Positions 54,701-60,700 of a stretch of 64,000 bases of DNA are shown here, one piece after another; the stretch's first letter is position 1, and every line of letters starts with the position of its first letter. The position numbers were made by a program, and so were the translations under genes. Location: the NCBI GenBank assembly GCA_021018815.1, contig JAITYX010000017.1, forward strand, positions 6,324,001 through 6,388,000. Direction: 5' to 3'. This DNA is from Talinum fruticosum. Lineage: Eukaryota > Streptophyta > Magnoliopsida > Caryophyllales > Talinaceae. The notes beneath the pieces were generated by a model. That model ran no database searches. It had not been told where the DNA came from and saw nothing but the letters and a program-made list of their open reading frames with translations.

Positions 54701-57700
54701 TTAAGGAACAATGTTCACCACATATAGAAACCAAAAACTAACATCAAAGAAGTTCAATTCCCAAATTCTGCCACTCTTTGCTAAGTAGTAGTATAAGCAT
54801 ACAGCATTAACACCAAAAGGTGTAGATCCTAGAACTGGTGGAATTTTGGGTGCCAACAGGGAACCAGCTAACAGAAACCCAGCTGCTAAAGCGGTCAAGA
54901 TCTCATAATCTGAAGTAGTAGAGTGTTTTGGTCCAGGAAGGGAGTCACATTGCTTTTGGGATGAGGGAAAGGTAGTATAATATGAAATAAAATCAGGACC
55001 AAAGAATGGATGCAGAGCAAGTACCCTACAAGGACTTATTACAAGTTAACAACCAATAAAGAGGCTATCTACGAAATGTATTGCATCAATTGAAGAGGAG
55101 CAAAAATCATCCCTCTCCAAAAAGTGTATTGCATCAATTGAAGAGGAGCAAAAATCGTCCTTCTCTAAAAAGTGTTAAATCTTGAGCAAGTATCCTTTAT
55201 GATAAAAACATTCTCCTCTGTCTATCCAACCATATCAGCAAAAAGATAGCACGGGGAATGGCTCGAATAACTTTATATTTGACCTTTCTTTTAAATAAAA
55301 CTTCGAAAAACCCTCCCACACCATCAATTGCTGTCTCCTACAACTAGGTACGCAAAAAGGAAGGACAACTCGAAGCTTATTTGGAAAGTCTAAAGAGTTC
55401 TAGCACAGGCAATCAAAGACTAAAACAAGATTTTTTTCTTTTTGGGATCATAAATTTGGAATTATTACTAAAAGAGATCATCTAAAACAAGTGAAATCAT
55501 TAAAAAGTCTCTTTGCTTGCAAGGGTGTTCGTAACGGTAAGGCTATATCTAGATCTCCTCAGACCCACAACAGCGGGATCTACAAGGAGTTGTTGGGGTT
55601 GTTGGCCTAAAATGTATAGAAATGATGATGACTGGGACGAAATAATGATGACAACAACAATGAAATAATATAAATAATGTTAATAGTACAAGCAAAAGCG
55701 TACATTATAACGCTCTTTATGTCACCTTAAGTACTAGTGTCGCAAAATTGCCACTCCGAACATTAACATTGGCATCAATGTCTAGGGGTAAGCTTTTCAA
55801 CCTCTAAGGCCCTGTGATAGGCTTCATCTAGAATGGTGCAAGTTACATCTTGATATCTATTATTTCAATCAAGAATCAATAGCGATGGTGCAAGGTATAA
55901 GGCTTCAAAAACCACCTTAATCCATATCTACAGTTTTCGTCAAAATGAAGAGAAAAAAATTTAAATAACAAAGGAACTACAATTTTCTCTCCTTGTTAAC
56001 ATAATAGCATTCTAATCAAAATACAACCCAACAAGGAAGGAGGGCTTGATTAAGGCCTCTTCATGATATGAATGACGCTCTTAATACCGAAGGGATTGGA
56101 CGCTTGTAAAAGATGAGGATGTTCTTTGGAGAAAGTTGGTCACAACTAAGTATAGGGTCGATAATTTAGGGTGGTGAAGCAAGAGTTTGTGTGCTTTCAG
56201 GTGAGATACTAGAAATTCATCTACGTGGGCTTGGAGCTCTTCAAATCTTTGGTATATTTTGAGGTGAAAAATGTCTCGAGGGTGGTGTTTCGGAATGATG
56301 TTTGGTGGGGAGATCATCCCGTAAGACTAAATTTCCAAATCTTATAAGGATGACTTGCTTCTAAGAGGCAATGTTGCAAGAAGCGAGATCTTGGCATGGG
56401 GACCACAAGCAGTTAAAACTTATGTAGAGATGGTAATTAAGTCCGAGTTTTAGACAGATCCGACCCGATCCGAGGCAAAATAATCCGTTCCAATCCGGAA
56501 AAAAAAAATTTGATCCAAATCCGATAGCAATTAATCCGAATCTGAGTTCGATCCGAGCGGATTTGGATATTGACATATCTAATCCAATTAAAATTCAAAT
56601 CCGATTAAATTTTTTAATTTTTCAAAAAATTCAAATTTTAAATTTTAAAATATAAATACATCTAACAACTCACTAACCCTAAACCGCTCCCTCCCTCCCG
56701 CCGCCCCCTCTAATTCTTTTTAGAATCTCGGTCTCCACTCTCTCACCCTCTATCTCGCTCTCTCTAGTCCCTCGCCCACCCCCACACCCATCTCTCTCTC
56801 TTTTCTCTCTCACATACACACATACCAACCGCCCCTTCCCCTCTCTTCCTCACTTTCGATCTCCTCTCTCCCCTCGCTCCTACCCTATTATCTCGCAAAT
56901 CTTTCATCTACATATCTCCGACATCGGTGCTCCAAGACGACCACTACCGCCACCTACGTCTAGAGCCCAACCAATCTCTCACTCTCTATCGTGCTTGTTG
57001 TGCTCCACCGTGCGCCACCACTTCTATCGGTGCTCCTCTTAGTGACATAATTTTTTGTTTCAATTTGTAGATCTAATCTCCCAACTAATTTGTTTTCTTT
57101 TTTAAATTTTTTGTTTTCATCTCGTAGATTTTGTACAAAAATGTGCAAAGTACAAATTTTATTTGTGGGGGTAAAATTGCAAAAATGAAAAATATTAACC
57201 GAATTTAATCGGGTTGGATTCCGATTTAATCCGATCCGATTCGGATTGGAGGTCCACCTCTATCGGATTAGATCGGATCGGATAGGATCGGACTTTCGAA
57301 TCCGATTATTAATCGGATCGGATTCGGAGGAATGTAGATCCGACCCGAATCCGACCCGTTGCCATCCCTATATCCCACTTAAGAAGTCCTAATGATTGAG
57401 AGAGGAAAGTGTTTGCAATCTTCTTGCTTTTGCTTGCCAATAGGAATGTTATGCCTTAAGGCAATGATGAAATTGCTCAGCCTCATGACTCTTAAGACTC
57501 TTAAGTGATCCTTCAGCATTAAAAGTTTTCCTAATACTCTTCATAAAGGGTTAAGTTGTCCTAATTTTCATGCCAAACCCCTTTGGAAGCCACAAGCTCC
57601 TCCTGAAGTTTTTTTTTTTATGGCCCCCTAAGGAAAAAGTCCTATAGAGGACATGCTTAAAAGAAATAGTTCTTTCGGGCCAAGCCTGAGTTCTATGTCC

Positions 57701-60700
57701 CTTAGGAAGAATCAGCCAACCATCTCCTTCTCAATTGTCACTAGATCTCCTCGTATAGTGTTTGGCTCTCTCCTTGACAGGTACCATTTGGGTTCAATCT
57801 TTAAAGGTCAAAGATGTGTTGGTGGCTTTGCACAAAGAAGAATGAAGAAGAATTGGGTTTTAGGAGTTTGGAAGTTGATCCCTTTGGCAATTTGGTGGAC
57901 TACTTATCCTTAGGGAGGAGGGGGATGTCCTTTCAAGATTCCTCTACATTTTGAGAAGGAACTTTGTATAACTGGAGTCAAGTGCATGTGAGCTTAAGGG
58001 CATGATGTTTGGTGGCACAAATTTGACGTTTTCGATTTTGAATATAATACTATGCATTAAAGCTTGAGGGCTTATTCTTTATTAATTGCCCCCTTACGGC
58101 AATCCTTGGTATCTTTTAATACAACTTTTGATAACTCATTTTTTAAAACATAAAAAAAAAAAAAAATACAAAGATCCCTAATGCACTCAAAGAAGGAATG
58201 GTAAAGCGAACGTTTACAAAGCCCATAAATATAGATAGACACATTCCTTTTACTTGGAACAAAAACGAAAGACGCAAGGAGTACTTCTACCCTCGCCATG
58301 TAGCCCTAGCTTTTTCCCTCCTCCCTACTGGCCATGGGGAGTGCAAATGCGGAAGTTGGATGATGAACAAAAGAGGAGAGAACCCACAAGGAAGGGAGAG
58401 GCAACATTCCTGATAAAGACATTTAGCGTAAGGGAAAAAGAAGAGTTTTTGAGGTTGTGCAGATGCCACATCAGCAACTCAAAGATACTTTGATCAAGAT
58501 TCTATATTTTGGGATAATGTGAACTTTTGCAAATCTTCTTTAGATGTAGTAGAGTCCTTTTGTAAGATGCTAGCTTTGCATCAAACGTTTTCTTTATGAT
58601 ATATATTATTATGGTCTCTTTCCCTATCAAAAAGCATGAGATGAGCACGGCCGCTGCAAACACCAGAAACATACTTGCACAAAAGTTATCTACACAATAA
58701 GCAAATCAAGCAAAAATATGTAAAACATGTATGGTGGAAGAGTAATAAAAGAGGAATTGGAAGACTATATCAAGCAGAATATACTTTTCCCTCAGCTGAC
58801 ATATGCAGATATAGTCAGAAAACTCCAAAATATGCCGCAGTTGAGCTGGATTTATGGTCATGACCTGAAAAGTCAACATCAAAAACCTAACCTGCATTAG
58901 ATAAGCTAATCAGTTGGTTAACAATGTATGGTATATCCCATAGCACTCAACTGACCAATCTCGTTAACTCAGCAGTGATGGAATATTGTGGAGCATCAAG
59001 CTCAAGCTTTCCAGACTTTATCACCTGGAAAAGAACATCAATATGAATAAGTCTATAACAACAAAATGAAAGGTCTAATTTTCCCTGGGAAGCAAAGGCA
59101 AAATAAATAAGTAAAATAAAGAAGAAATCAAATGCTTCCATCAAAAGAAGAGAACAAATTACATCAACTAAGAGTTAAAACACAATAATGAAACAAGCAC
59201 CAAATTTCTTGCTTCATTGCATGTTATTGCTTTGCCCTCAAAAACCAGTTGATTCCTTTTCGTCCACGTACTCCAACAAATAGCCAAATGAACCAATTAC
59301 CAACTCTAAGAAGCTAACTATTCTTCATCCTTCTTTTCCTTGGCACCAAGCCATTTCCAATACTACTTGATCGAACACAACAAAATTCCATTAGGAATGA
59401 GGACAATGCAAAATCAAAGAAACCCACAAGCAACAATATCAGCCATTTTTTTCCTCCGCCAAGACTAAGAGCATAGTACACCGGCCTCCTAGGGTAAAAT
59501 TTTCTTTTAACCATAGCTTCTGCATGGACATTACCTGGCACAGGCTTATCAACAAAGCGGGGAAGAGGGCGAACACTTTATTTAAAGCCTTGGAATCTCA
59601 AACGGAAGCCTGGACAGTTTAGTTTGGACGTTCAAGTACGATCGTCGAAACTGATTTGTTTTAAATGAATTACCACAATACGAGACCACGGGGTCAACCA
59701 CGGATTCAAAATGTGCGCTCCTAGTTGAGACAGCCGCATCAGGAAGCTTTTTGAAGTTGATCATATTTATATTTGCTGGATTAGATACATTTCGCAATTC
59801 TGCAACTGAAATTGCATTCAATCCTTGATGTTACCCCTATCTAATGGGCCAATTGCAAAAATCCTCAAACTGTTAGTGAAAAAGGTTATAGCACAGTCTC
59901 ATATTTATAATTATCAACTTTGAGTGTAACTTTCATATTGGCAAGTAAAGCCAGAATCCTAACACTTTCCTCTTCTAATCATTCAAACTTCCTAAAATAC
60001 TCACAATGGCTTAATCACCATTCACACCAGTTCTCACACTGTTCCACCCTTACAGCGTGCCATCCTGAATAGATATACATGTTGAATCTATAAAGTCTGA
60101 TTGTCACCAGTTATGACTTGTATATTAGAGTCAGTCGCTTACACCAGCTGCATCAATGTGTGCAAGCAACTGTCCATCTTGAATTCTTCAATGAGAACGT
60201 ACAAGGTAGAGGTAAGCCCTAGGGATATATGTTTATATATTTACATACAAGGAAAAGAAGAAATATATATTTCAAGGTCAAAAGGTTGGGTGCAAAGCTA
60301 GCATCCTACAAGAGGTTATACACATCCAATATAGAAACTATACACAAAATCTAATAGATTAAGAGAAGAATAACAAAAGTTCCCATTATTCAAAAAATAG
60401 TCTTGATAAATTGATCTTTTAATTTGACCTTGTGTTCAATACTTCGTTACTTAATTCAAATAGAAAAAAAAATAGAAGATAGATGGAAATTGAGCTCAGA
60501 ACAAACACATAAAGCCCTTTGATTAAAATTTAAAAAAGAAAAGAGATTTAGAATCAAATAAGACAGCAAAAGACAAACTAGGCACAGTGTCCCCAAAAGA
60601 AAGGATAAACATATCATCAAAATGAAAGCAGAGTTTCACGAATAGGTGCCTACCAGGAGAGACAGGTCAAATGGCACCAATATATAGTCAAATTCACCAT

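Larger units (their letters stand above)
54197..58784 (-). other. VPS13 intron between w3 and w4
   Basis: 4.6 kb. It holds the 48-bp tandem duplication at 55077, the LINE at 56030 with a nested hAT-like element, and AT-rich sequence. The frame at 54701-54898 is not supported as a gene. Confidence 0.6.
59025..60653 (-). other. VPS13 intron between w1 and w2
   Basis: 1.6 kb. It contains a LINE remnant (59215), the third MITE-family copy (59698) and a dispersed retroelement tail (60280-60400). No exon signal. Confidence 0.55.
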
